Shown here piece after piece: positions 48,583-59,389 of a stretch of DNA of 64,000 nt. The DNA is taken from assembly GCA_051453625.1 (NCBI GenBank), contig JBOZIK010000001.1, positions 97,418,401 to 97,482,400 on the forward strand, read 5' to 3'. Each line of letters opens with the position of its first letter. Within the stretch, counting starts at the first letter, position 1. The notes under the pieces were generated by a model. The model was given only the letters and a program-made list of their open reading frames with translations, was not told the origin of the DNA and ran no database searches. A program made the translations under genes and the position numbers. The stretch is from Welwitschia mirabilis. Its lineage: Eukaryota; Gnetophyta; Gnetopsida; Welwitschiales.

Positions 48583-48885
48583 ACTTTATTGTAAGGTCAG
48601 TGGTGAGTTAAAAACCACTATTTTCCTACAGAGCATATAGTACTACCTTATGAAAACACTCTCATTATTATAATATTTATTATGTACTAAAAAACCACTA
48701 TTTTCTTATAAGAAATAAATTGCTTTCATGCAAGAAGACTCTCGTTGTTGTAAGGTTTATTGTATTCTTAAGAAACCATTATTTCCCTATAAGTAAGAGA
48801 GTGTTGTCTTACAAAAAAGCTCTCATTATTGAAAGGTTGGTGATGCACCAAAAAACAACTATTTCTTATAGATTAACAATATTTA
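48583..48885 (+). repeat. 80-bp tandem repeat, about 3.7 units, in the 5' LTR
   Basis: Units start at about 48,583, 48,663, 48,743 and 48,824 with the pattern (C)(A/G)TT(A/G)TTGTAAGG..., AAAACCACTATTTTCCTATAAG and AAAA(G)(C)(A)CTCT. Units differ at many positions, so the array is old. It lies in the transcribed downstream part of the LTR. Confidence 0.8.
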
Positions 48886-49052
48886 AAGATGTGAGAGGAA
48901 GATACCCTCTGTGTGTAGATGTACTTAGGTTGGAAAACCACCTTATCTTGATAAGTTTTTTTTATTATTATGCATTTTCATTCTATTATTAATTAAAAGT
49001 TTATTTAGTATAACTCATTCATCCCTCCCCTTTGAGGTTAATGATCTTCAAG

Positions 49053-49064
49053 TGATATCAAAGC
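49053..49064 (+). other. Primer-binding site, initiator tRNA-Met type
   Basis: TGATATCAAAGC followed by AGGTAC. Matches TGGTATCAGAGC with two G-to-A changes, placed just after the 5' LTR. Confidence 0.85.
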
Positions 49065-49079
49065 AGGTACTCATAAAAA

Positions 49080-50600
49080 GGAGTAACTTCTTTGAGTGAA
49101 CAAGGGAATGGGTGTCATCCATTATACCTCGACTCTTTTATAGGATAATTTATCCCTATTTGAAGATGAGAATGTAGGTGTACTTACAAAAAGGATATAC
49201 GGATCCTATAAAAATCATAATAGATGTTGTAGGTAATACTATCATAAAGATCAAGAAAAGAAAGAATTAATAAGATAAATAGAAAGCTACTTTCATGTAT
49301 GATTCTAAAGCCAAAATATTAACTTTGTTCTGCTTTAATAATAGAAGAGTTAAATAGAATAGCATGTTGTAAAATAGCATAAGATATTTGAAATGTTCTT
49401 ATTAGAATGTATAAAGGAAATTCACTTGTTAAATAATTAAACTTCGGATATAAACAAATCAATTTAAGAATCTCAATATGAACCATGGAGAAAGAGTTCA
49501 CAATTACTTCATTAGAGTTTTAAACATTATTAACACTATATGTGGCATTAAAGAAAATTTTCTAAAAGCAAAGGTAATATTAAAAGTTATTAAATCTCTA
49601 ACTCCTAAATATAGGCCAAAGGATATAGCTGTGGAAGAGTTAAGAGATTTTAAGACCATGAAGATGGAAGAGCTACAAAGTGATCTTAAAACATATGAAA
49701 TGAATCTCATATAAGATGGATCCTTGAAAGGAAAAACCCATTTCTCATAAGGCAAGTGAAAGCACAAAATAGAATTCAAAAGGAAATGCAAATGAAGAAT
49801 AGGAAGAAAATAACTCTAATGATGAAGTAAATAAGGAACTTGCACTTATCACAAGGAGATTAAAAAGACTTCATTCTCATAAGTATAACGAAATAAATGA
49901 ATTTAGAAAACTAGTTAAATTTTAACCCAAAGGTAAGTTTAAAGGTAAGTCTTCTAATAATACTTCTTTTTTGAATGTTTCTAAAGTAGAATGTTGGGTA
50001 TGTGAAGGATGAGAACATATAGCCTCAAAATGCCCCAGTGCTAATAGAATGTAGAATAAAGAATAAACTAAAGAGCTAAAGTACAAGAGATTCTTCTTTA
50101 TAAGATGGAATGATGATTAAAAAGCAATATAAGAATAAACATCTAATGATGAGAAATCTCATTCTTCCTATATAGCTATTACAAACTTTTTAAAAAAATG
50201 TAATAAGATAGAAGAATTGTATGATTTAGAAATTGAAGATAATACAGGTATGGATCTTTGAGAAAGATAAATTTTAGCTTCTAAATAATTTATTAAATTA
50301 TCAAAGGTATGTATTAAGATGAAAAGGTTACTTCATACTCCTAAAGAATCCTATGGGGGGAGGAATTCTTATATCAAATTACCTTTTGCAAACTCAGCTC
50401 TTAAAGCTAAGGTTAGTAGACTAACACATGATTTGAAGAATGTTAGACAAGAACAATCAGATTCAAAGCAAACTAATGAAAAATATCACTTAAGAAAAGG
50501 AGGCTTTAAATATCATTATTGGGCAATGTAAAAGTTCAAATAACAAGAGTGGATTGGGATACAATAAAGTCTCAATTAGCAATTCAACCTCTTTAATTGA
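49080..50600 (+). pseudogene. Sirevirus gag pseudogene (element 2)
   Basis: Capsid: ALIIEELNRIACCKIA (49,330-49,380, form AL-x-x-x-E-x-NRI-x-x-CxxAKE), then a 78-codon open stretch at 49,478-49,714 with VHNYFIRVLNIINTI, ILKVIKSLTPKYRPKDIAVEE and MEELQSDLKTYEMNL, the conserved D-M-F-x-RF ... I-LRSLPxxWxxKVTAIEE ... LEEL-x-G-S-L-x-TYEM region. Nucleocapsid: CWVCEG, stop, EHIASKCP at 49,994-50,035, a CX2CX4HX4C knuckle whose fourth spacer codon is now TGA. After it a Ser/Lys-rich tail and a 70-codon open piece (50,319-50,531: NSALKAKVSRLTHDLKNVRQ) that looks like a coiled coil. It is better preserved than element 1's gag. Confidence 0.85.
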
Positions 50601-50859
50601 TAAATGGAATTATAAGCCAAGTTTGGACACTTAGTATTTACAAATAATATCATTTACTATTATTACCTTAATATAGGTTATTATTAGTATAAATATCTAA
50701 TAAAGTTCAAAAGAAAGTATTATACTAATAATGCTAAAAGGCATGGTAGAATGGTACATCATTTTATAAAAGATAATCCAAGAAAAGTTTCAATACCAAA
50801 GAAAAACCAGCACTCTTATACACTTAAAGCCATGAAGAAGCATGCTTAGCACATTGGTA

Positions 50860-51360
50860 GTGGATGTTCAAGGCACATGATGAGAAAAAAATTTAATTTC
50901 ATGACATTGATAGAATAAGATAAATCAGTTGTAATCTTTGAAGAGAATACAAAAGCACCAATCAAAAGTATTGATACCATTGAAGGTGAAAATTAACTAT
51001 AGGTAAAAAAGGTATTATGTGTAGAAGGTTTGAAACACAATTTTTTAAGTGTAACCTTTGTTACATTTACAAAAGATAATTGCACTATTAAAGAGAAAAA
51101 TTCTATAAAAGTTTTATTTTCTACATAAATAAATTAAATGTTTATATTACTATATCACAAGATACTTCTAACAATAAAATCAAATGTTTGTTAAGTAAAC
51201 AAGAGAAGAAAAGCATTAGCATCAAATGCTTTAAAATGACAATAAGGATTTCATTAAAAAGAAAATGGTAAAAGAACCTTCCAGGATAATAGGCATTCAA
51301 ATTTGTAAAGCATACAAAGGAACATAATACATTAAAAAAGGAATATTAAAGACATCATAA
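50860..51360 (+). pseudogene. Sirevirus protease and GAG-pre-integrase remnant
   Basis: HIGSGCSRHMMRKKFNFM at about 50,860-50,915 is the protease active-site block (normally x-DSGCSRHM); the catalytic Asp is now Gly. VEGLKHNFLSV at 51,028-51,060 is the conserved end of the protease (VxGLKHNLLSVSQL). NCTIKEKNSIKVLF follows. CLLSKQEKKS at 51,185-51,215 and later KAYK/HTKE phrases fit the zinc-binding region before integrase, but the His and Cys ligands are mostly gone. No integrase core, RT or RNase H follows. Confidence 0.75.
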
Positions 51361-51639
51361 TGCAATATACTGATAACCTAATTCATGATGTAATCACAAA
51401 ATCTCAAGGAACTGAAAGATATGGGAGCCTATCTAAGAACTTAAGGACTGGAATTTATCTAATTAGGTAAGTAAACAAGTAATATCAATTTACTTCTCAA
51501 CTCTACATTGTAATTATCTTATGAGTTTAGATTATTAGTTAGATATACATGAAATTAAATTATGTGCCTATTATTTTACTTTTTAAAGTGTTATTATTAT
51601 GATTATATTAGTCATAGAATTTTTTGATGTTTCTGTAAC

Positions 51640-51920
51640 TTTTATTATAGACATATTTAGTTTTGTAAACATCTATCATATAGACATCTTCATCCTTATA
51701 GACATCTTTGAAGCAGAGGTCTTGATTCTTACATACATCTTTAAAGTCTAAGTACACTTATTTAATTTTTAAAAATAAATGTCTTAGATTTTGTAGATGT
51801 CTTATTAGCAACAAAATATATTAAAAGTTTTTTTAACAAGAGATGTCTTTGAGTTTATGGATGTCTACTTTTTACATTCTAGACCTTTTTTAGATTGTAG
51901 ACATCTTGAATATACTATTG
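51640..51920 (+). repeat. Second AGACGTCT-derived motif array, internal
   Basis: About nine copies: AGACATAT, ACATCTATC, AGACATCTTC, AGACATCTTT, TACATCTTTAAAG, AGATGTCTTA, AGATGTCTTT, GGATGTCTAC, AGACATCTTG. Same family as the LTR motif. Sequence between the copies does not align clearly with the LTR, so this may be a fragment of a related LTR or a local expansion where integrase to RNase H is missing. Confidence 0.65.
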
Positions 51921-52249
51921 TAAAAATTAAAATGCACTAAAAAGATAGGTTTTAACCCTTTTCATTTGGAAAAGTGGCCATCAAATCTTATTTTTAGGTC
52001 TCTACTCAATATGTATCTCTTTTAGAAGATTTTATAAGAACCATTTTCTTAGATTTCACTGTCAAGGCATCTTGGATTTATAAGACATTTTCACTACAAG
52101 CAAGAGTAAGGTTTTTCATTACACAGGTGTATATTTTTCATTCTTTATTGATTCTATCTTATTTTTTATTAGACTTTTCATATTTTTGCAAAAATTGATC
52201 AAAAGAAAATCAAATTGTACTTCAAGAGATAAAGAATAGCTTTAGAGTA

Positions 52250-53330
52250 ATAAAGATCATAGTATGAGCCTCTATTCTACCATGATGCATCTACTAAAAG
52301 ATATAGAACTTGGTCAACAAATTCTATTATTACCAACAAAAAAAAACTTTTGGATTTTAGAAGTAGTGCAAAGGTCAGCTTATTGTGTATCTTCCATGGC
52401 TTAGTTAAAAATAATTGTACAGTTAGATCAAAGTATTTTAGATTCTATGAGAGATTTCTATGCTAATATTTATAAAATTGATGATAGCACAAACATCTTC
52501 TAAACTTAGGTTAGAGGTACTTCTTTGCATATTATTCCTAGTTTTGTCAATTCATTACTTAACATAAATGATTCAAACATTTCTTAGATTTATGCATGTT
52601 CATTTAAAGAAATTTTTACTTCTAAAATTATCAATGTATCAAGGAGAAATATGAGCAATGTTTTATTTGGGCATACTAGAATGAATTTTGTGGAAAATAT
52701 CAAAAGAAAAGATATAACTCCAAATTCTTTAATTCTCAGTTTGATCATATTTTACAACATCTTTATTAGAGAAGGCAGTTATGGCTATTGTAAACTAATG
52801 CAAGACTTTGTTATATACTATTTATTTACTAGGTTAAAAATATATTTTGATTTCATCTTGTGCATAGATATTATTTTTCTATTTTGCAATGGTCAGATAC
52901 TTGGTCACCTTTGTCTTATCAGTTTAATTATCTATAGTACTATTATTTTAGTTCTTTAAGTTAATCTCATTTAATAAAATAAGCCTCTAACAAAGTTTGA
53001 TGAGAAACAAAGAGAACCAATGCCATACATGAGGGCATAAGAATGAGGCCTTCATAGTTTTAAAGATCCTATTCTTCTAGCACTCACAATTCTTTATCAG
53101 TTAAAAAGGGATCAAAAGCAATAGCTAAAATGATGAATAAAACTGGCAAAAATCTAATGAGGCTAAAGAAACACAAATATATAACCAATGAAGATGATGC
53201 ACCAACTGACAGTTGGGAATCCATGAGGACTCCTACATAATTACATTCAAAGGAGAAAACAAAAAAAGAAGCAACATCCACATCTCCATAGGGTAAAACA
53301 TATAACTCCAGTAAAGTAGCTGATAATGAT
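52250..53330 (+). pseudogene. Sirevirus envelope-like / plant transposon-domain ORF (element 2)
   Basis: Plus-strand reading gives STMMHLLKDIELGQQ (about 52,275-52,320), LDQSILDSMRDFYANIYKID (52,423-52,482), VRGTSLHIIPSFVNSLLNIN (52,511-52,570), then a 102-codon open stretch (52,651-52,959) with NVSRRNMSNVLFGH just before and in it, DITPNSLILSLIIFYNIF, GSYGYCKLMQDFVIYYLFT. These follow the domain seen in element 1 (V-R-x-FYANI ... RGT-x-L ... LTPNSLILSLI). A charged, Ser/Lys-rich tail (KKEPMPYMRA-type, then repeated Lys/Ser) runs to about 53,330. Few stops for so long a region. Role unknown. Confidence 0.8.
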
Positions 53331-54311
53331 TCTATAAAGGAATTATCTGGAGATAATGCATAGGCTTAAGGAAAGTACTAAGCTTAAGTACAGGGGCAAA
53401 ATAAACTCCTTGTCCATTACAATAGTAGCAAAAGATAGAATTTAAGAACTCAAATGTGTAGTTTCTTATCTTTCACTGTCCATGTTACAAGATTCCAGTT
53501 CATCATCCTACTCTACCATCTTTACCACATTTCATAATCCCCTCCACCCCTACCTTCTCTACCTCTAGTGCATTCATCATCATCACTGCCATCTCAGATT
53601 AAGCTTATTCAAGTAGCATCCATTTCCACCATGCAATTACCACTATCCTTTGCTGAGAGAGCCAAAGCCAATTTCTTTGGGACATCCATCACTTCTCAAA
53701 TGTACTAACATATGAGGGGATNNNNNNNNNNNNNNNNNNNNNNNNNNNNNNNNNNNNNNNNNNNNNNNNNNNNNNNNNNNNNNNNNNNNNNNNNNNNNNN
53801 NNNNNNNNNNNNNNNNNNNNNNNNNNNNNNNNNNNNNNNNNNNNNNNNNNNNNNNNNNNNNNNNNNNNNNNNNNNNNNNNNNNNNNNNNNNNNNNNNNNN
53901 NNNNNNNNNNNNNNNNNNNNNNNNNNNNNNGGGAGGGGCGGGGGGTTCAGTTTTTAGCTTGAGGACATCCTGTTGAGTTTGAAGTTCTTATCTTTAAAAT
54001 GTTAGATGGGATACCTAAGTGACATCATTGTCCATTGATGATCATGTTTTAGCACATTGATGTTATTTATTATTTTTACCATTAGCACACTTTTTTATTG
54101 ACACTTTTATGCATAATATCATGTCTTAATTCTATGCTTTGATTTTTTTATTACTAGCACATTTTTATTATATCATGCTCTAATTTTTATTATTAGAACA
54201 TTACCATAAGCATATTTTTCATGATGTATTATTGTAATTCAAGTTAAATATCATGCTCTAATTTCATTATTAGCATATTACTATTAGCATATCTTACTTT
54301 ATTAGTTGTTA
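53331..54311 (+). other. 3' internal region of Sirevirus element 2, with a 209-N gap
   Basis: After the envelope-like tail, 53,460-53,700 is C-rich on this strand (CATCATCATCACTGCCATC, CCCCTCCACCCC), suggesting a Pro/Ser/Thr-rich C-terminus. Ns cover 53,722-53,930, followed by GGGAGGGGCGGGGGG, the most G-rich run of the window. 54,050-54,310 has repeated ATCATG(T/C)CTTAATT and (A)TTATTAGCA(C/T)AT phrases, which continue beyond the nested gypsy at 63,536. Confidence 0.55.
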
Positions 54312-54735
54312 ATATGCATATAATATTCCATTTTATTATTTTTGAATTATTACACATGACAAGAAACATATAAAATAATATTCTAGAATCAATAAGGATA
54401 ATAAGAAACAATTTTAGAAAAGTGGACTTTATTATTCGAAATAGTGGATTACATTTTTTATCATTTAGTTAATATTCTTGGACTAGTGATCAAAGGTAAA
54501 TACATGAACTATGACTTAATTCCCCCTCCTATAACCCTTGGGGATTAGTCAATATTATCATCAGTTACATCCACCTAGTCTATCTACCATCACCTAATGT
54601 TATAGGCTTTTAAGCATAAATGAAAGAACATAGTTTTACATCTTTGAGTTACACCCATTCACAATACATTAATTATGCTTATTTAGCATCTTAATACATT
54701 TCTTTTATAATTAGTGAATTTAGAACATTACATTC
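54312..54735 (-). repeat. 3' LTR of the nested gypsy element
   Basis: Pairs with 63,120-63,535. Shared phrases: CATATAAAATAAT (with ATATATAAAATAAT), GACTTTATTATT, AGTTACATCCACC, CTAATGTTATAGGCTTTTA, TAGTTTTACATCTTTG, TTACACCCATTCA, TTCTTTTATAATTAGT. Minus-strand start is TGTAATGTTCTAAATT. Confidence 0.88.
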
Positions 54736-54752
54736 CCTCCTTCTTAAGCATC
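54736..54752 (-). other. Polypurine tract of the nested gypsy element
   Basis: Minus strand TTAAGAAGGAGGGAA directly precedes the 3' LTR start TGTAATG. Plus-strand-priming tract in the expected place. Confidence 0.8.
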
Positions 54753-57560
54753 ATGCTTATCCTTGAGTGTGATTTTTCCTCTTCTTATGTCATTCATAAA
54801 GTCATGATCACCTAGATAATTTTATATATTATCTATAAAACATAAGGAAATGAGAGATATTACTCATTAAGAGATACATTAATAATGGAAAAATAGCATA
54901 TTTATTAAAAAACTTGAGAAAAGTTTACTACATGTACTCCATATTTTTCCAAGTTTGTCGATTACAATGGGTCCATTAAATAAGTACTTCTTTTACATTT
55001 TTAATCCTTAATTACTTAGTTATGTATCTAGGACTTTTTAGGTTGGATAGCGAAGGTTAGGTTGGATTTAAGCATAATACGTTGCTAGTTTAAGGTGTAG
55101 TTCTAATTCTTATCTTTGTGATATGGTTCCATTGTACTCACATGAAAAATTGAATGTATTTGAAACATTCACAGAGGCAGTTCTAGTTTATAAGCTAGAT
55201 TCCTTATTCTTTTAATGATCTTAAATGAACCATAATATCATAGGGCTAACTTTCTTTACTTTCCTATTTTCAAGGGGCTACTTTCTAGCTTGATCTTTAG
55301 CAATACTTATTTCCCAAAATGGAATATGCAGGTTTGATTTTTATGATCATATTATTTCTTATACTGATCTTGTGTAACTTGTAGTTATCTTTTATCTTGG
55401 TAATCACATATTTCATAATTTAATTCAAAGGGTGTGGTATTTTATAATCTCTGTGAAGGATCTAATCATGTGATAGGGATGAAGTATTTCCTACCATACA
55501 GTGATTTGGATGGTAAACATCCAATGGAGATCTAGAATATCTAATTATAAGTAAAATCAATGAAGTGTAAGTAGTTCTTCCATTGTTTAGCATTTTTAGC
55601 CATGTAGCATCATAGAATATCTTCTAGTATGTGATTTACTCTTTTAATTTGGCCATATATTTTTGGGTGATATGTAGTACTAAAACTAAGTTTAGTACCT
55701 AAGTGATCGAAGAAACTTTGTCAAAACTTAAATAAGAATTTTGGATCTTGATCAGATATTAGATTAGCAATGCATCATATAACTTAAAAACCTATTACAG
55801 AAACCATAAGGCCATATCTTTGACTATGTTAAAGCTTCATACTATAATAAAATAGATCATCTTGATTAAATTATCTATACAAATGAAAATTACATAATGT
55901 TATCTATTATAAAGAGGTAGTCTGGTGAAGAAATCCATATAGATTTCTTCCCATTTCCACTATGGTACTTCTAAAGGTTGAAGGAGTCCTATGGATTTTC
56001 CTTAATCAATCTTCATTCACTAGCATATGGAGTAATTATAAATGTATTCCTTTAAGTCTACCTTCATTCTATACTAAAATTAATGTTTTCATAGTTGGTG
56101 ATAATTCCTAACAAACTTGGGATGCCCTACATATGGTACTTCATGCCATTCAGACATTAACTTTATGCTTCATGGGCCTTATGAAATGAAAACACATTGT
56201 CCTTTTAAGAGATATCCATATCATGAGAGTGTGTAAGTGTCTACTTCTTTTTCTTCTTAACTCAATTGATTTATGTCCTTGAAGTATGGTTCATTAGCCA
56301 TGGATGTCTTAAGGAAAGCTGACAGATCAGATGTAACAGTGATTGCTAGCATGCACCACATTCTACTTAGGGCGTCTACAACTTTATTCTTCTTTCTTGG
56401 GTTATAAGATAGTTTAAAGTTTTATTATATAAGTATTTTACCCTATATCCTTTGTTACATATTTAAAAGGGAATATTTCTGAAAATACTCTAAGATTTTA
56501 TGATCTATTTTAAGCAAGAATTCACCTCCCAATAAGTAATATCTCCAAACTTGTAGATCATGCACTATGAATAGTAGTTAAAGATCATGAATGAAATAGT
56601 TCTTCTCGTGTTGTTTTAACTTCCATGATTCATAAGTAACCACTAATTATCTTGGATAAGTACAACTCCTACAGTTAAGTAAAAGCATCAGTGGTGATTA
56701 TGAATGGTTTTTTTATGTTTGTAATTTTAAGAATAGGTGTTAATATAAGTAGTAGCTTCAATCTAATAAATGATTTCTTGAATTTATCATTAAATTTAAA
56801 TGTGAATGTTAATTTCATTTAATCTGCTAGTGGTGCTATAAGTTGATAGAATCTTGAAATAAATTTCTAGTAGAAGCCAGTCAACCCTAAAAAACTTTGA
56901 ACTTGTGTGATGTCATTTAGTTTTAGCCATTCCCTTATGATTTCTATTTTCACTAAATTAGTTGTAATCCCTTTACTAGAGATAACATGTCCTAGGTAGC
57001 TAATTTTTTATTTGGAATAAGTTATGTTAGCTTAATTTGGCCTTGAAATTATGCTTGGTTAGGACTTGTAAAACTTTCTTTAAGTGTGTAACATGATCAT
57101 CTTGGATTTTGGAATATATTAGAATATTTCCTAAAAATGCAACTATGAATTCATCTAAATAAGTTTAGAAAATTTCATTTATTAAACTCATAAAAGTAGC
57201 TAAAGTATTTATTAGACTAAAGGGCATTTCTATGAACTCCTTATGTCTATATCTTATTCTAAAGATATTTTTATAGATATCTTCATCCTTGATGTGGATT
57301 TGATGGTATCTAAACTTTAAGTTAATATTTAAGAAGAACTTATTGCCTTAATGTTGATTCAATAAGTCATTAGTCCTTGGTAGAGGATACCAAATTTTTA
57401 TGGTTACCTTATTTAACTATCTGTAGTTAATGCAAAGTTACAAGCTATCATCCTTTTCTTTACAAAGAGTATTAGGACTCCCTAAGATTATACACTAAGG
57501 TAAATTTTTTCTTTCAAAAATAGCTATTCAATTTATAGTTTTAGTTCTCTTAATTCTATA
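54753..57560 (-). pseudogene. Nested gypsy pol: reverse transcriptase, RNase H region, integrase
   Basis: RT from 57,430 leftwards: LNKVTIKIWYPLPRTNDLLN, NINLKFRYHQIHIKDEDIYK, FRIRYRHKEFIEMPFSLIN, TFMSLINEIF; the catalytic box at about 57,145 reads FLGNILIYSK, so the DD pair is lost. Integrase: LISDQDPKFLFKF, HLGTKLSFSTTYHPKIYGQI, KRVNHILEDIL, WKNYLHFIDFTYN (55,760-55,530) contain the D...E framework in mutated form. C-terminus: YGSFKIIKRIRNLAYKLELP (55,245-55,165) and FHVSTMEP follow the GPF-x-I-x-x-R-I-G-x-x-AYxLxLP block. Stops are frequent. Domain order is normal for gypsy. Confidence 0.85.
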
Positions 57561-59250
57561 ACTAAGAATCGGTGAAATGCTTGGGCTGTTGGTTGTACTC
57601 CAAGGATTAAGTTAATTGCATGATTTACTTTCCTCTTAGATGGTAGTGTTTTTTAATCTTCAAATACATTAGAAAATTCTTACAATTATTTTAGTAGTGT
57701 AGAATCCTCTTTCTAGTGTTCTACCTGCACTAGGTAATGAAGACTTGTTTCCTTTTAATTGATTTTGAGATCTATTTAGATGAGGTTAAGGAGATAGTAT
57801 TATTCATTTTCTTCCCCTTCATGATTTATTCTCTAAATAAAGTTGATAGTAGAAGGGTGTATCGATGAAAGTTAATTTTAACATTATATTTGATTAAGAA
57901 GGGAATCCCTAAAATGGCATGATACTCTATAATTTGAAATACATAGAACTTATTCCTAAAATGTAAGTTATGAATGTTGTAATTAATGATAGTAGTACTT
58001 CCATCTTATGTAAGGAAACAAATTCCTTTTAAAATAATGTTAGATAAATGATGTTATGTGAGGCACTACTATCTACTAAGAACGAAATAAAGAAAGATGA
58101 AATTTGACCATGTAATTCTATAAGGCTTAAGGCCAATTATGCTAAGGAATATTTAATGCTTAATCTTTGAATGGGTAATTTCTAGTAATGTAACCCTTCT
58201 TATGGCATTCATAATAAGTAAGCTAAGGTTGGTTCTATATGCCTCTCACGTAAGTGGTGTGCTAAGCATGTTGTGTCTATTCAATTATGGGTGATGGAGC
58301 TCATTCCATCAATTTTCTTTTCTTGTCTTTTTTTATGATAGACATCTTCAATGGATTTAATCTCCAATATGCATAAGATCTTTCTGATTTTGGGTAGTAG
58401 AGTTCTAATGAGACTATTATTCAATTAATTCTTTGTGAAGTTATTTTGTATTTCATGAGGTGCTAGAATTTAGACCAATGTTTATTTATTGGGGGTCTTC
58501 TCAAGTGGAGGCATTAGACTTTTACCATTTGGTCTTCTATGAAGTCTTATAAAATAAATTTCTTTTTGAATTACTCTATTAAAGTTTTCCATGATATCAT
58601 TTAGGGATGTTTCTGTTAGCATCTTCACCACCATTCTTATGCATTTCCTATAAGAAAGATGATAGTGTATGCAATTGTTACTTTGGTGAAATGTTTCAAA
58701 GTTCAAATTAGTTTTCTATTTGTCAAATATAAGAGATGACTTCTTCGCTTTTTACCTTTATATGTTTTTAGGTGTATCATTTTAGTAATATTTTCTCCTT
58801 TTTATTATTTTATGTTGGAGTGATTTGCTTGATTTAATAAGAAGGCTTGAAGATTGGCCTCTATGTTTAGTAGTCTTATCTGGATGTTTTGTAGATCAAC
58901 TATGCTCCTCTATGTTTAGTAGTCTTATCTGGATGTTTTGTAGATCAACTATGCTTGTTGGAGTACATTGTCTCAATGTAGAGGGTTTCTCTTGGGATGT
59001 CATTAGGTTTTTTTCCTTTAGTCTATCTTCCAAGAGATAAATTAAGTTATTAATTATATTGATTAGAAGTTTATTTTAAGAGTTAATGTGGTCTATTTGG
59101 GTTTCTATTTGATTTATTTGTCTATTTACTTTGTGTTCCATAATGCGCTAGTTGGGTTAGTGTCCTCTTGAACTTATATGCCTCTTATCAGTTACTCTTC
59201 TTTTGTGAGTACTCCTTCCTTTTTTCTAGTGGCATCATGTCTCTTTCATA
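57561..59250 (-). pseudogene. Nested gypsy gag and protease
   Basis: Protease end at 57,940-57,850: FRNKFYVFQIIEYHAILGIP and KYNVKIDFHRYTLLL, the x-x-DA-ILGM-x-F-L-x-KY-x-V-x-ID block (D became H). Nucleocapsid knuckle near 58,222-58,175: YYECHKKGYITRNY stands for CX2CX4HX4C; the first and last Cys and the His are all Tyr, each one transition from the ancestral codon. A 74-codon open minus-strand piece at 58,706-58,482 is probably gag but has no motif I can name. Start not identified. Confidence 0.65.
58858..58955 (+). repeat. Exact 49-bp tandem duplication
   Basis: 58,858-58,906 is repeated without a visible difference at 58,907-58,955 (CCTCTATGTTTAGTAGTC ... ATCAACTATGCT). It lies in the decayed gag of the nested element. 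Identity shows a recent event, or an assembly duplication. Confidence 0.92.
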
Positions 59251-59389
59251 GTATTGCTACAATTATTAGGTACCTGTAACTAAATGGTGACTAGAAAAAT
59301 AGTTAAAAGAAATATTGATGATTTTCATAATAACCTTGATTACATGAATTCCATTTTGAGGTAACTATCAAGGGGGTACGTTACCAACT

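Larger units (their letters stand above)
47435..49050 (+). repeat. 5' LTR of Sirevirus element 2
   Basis: Starts TGTTGGTAAATCTAG and is matched by the 3' LTR from 63,799 (TATTGGTAAATCTAG...TCAAATATTTTGT...AACTCA...AAAGG(C/T)T(C/T)AGTTGTT(A/G)AAATGCAA). Ends at about 49,050, just before the primer site. Contains the AGACGTCT-derived motif array, an (ATA)n run near 48,379-48,397 and an 80-bp tandem repeat. Confidence 0.9.

Noticed and set aside
48720-48992. Plus-strand 90-codon frame
   Set aside because: Spans the 80-bp tandem repeat of an LTR, so the apparent protein repeats come from that non-coding repeat.
53931-53945. G-rich run as a G-quadruplex regulatory site
   Set aside because: It directly follows a 209-N gap at a probable low-quality contig end, so the run itself may be unreliable.
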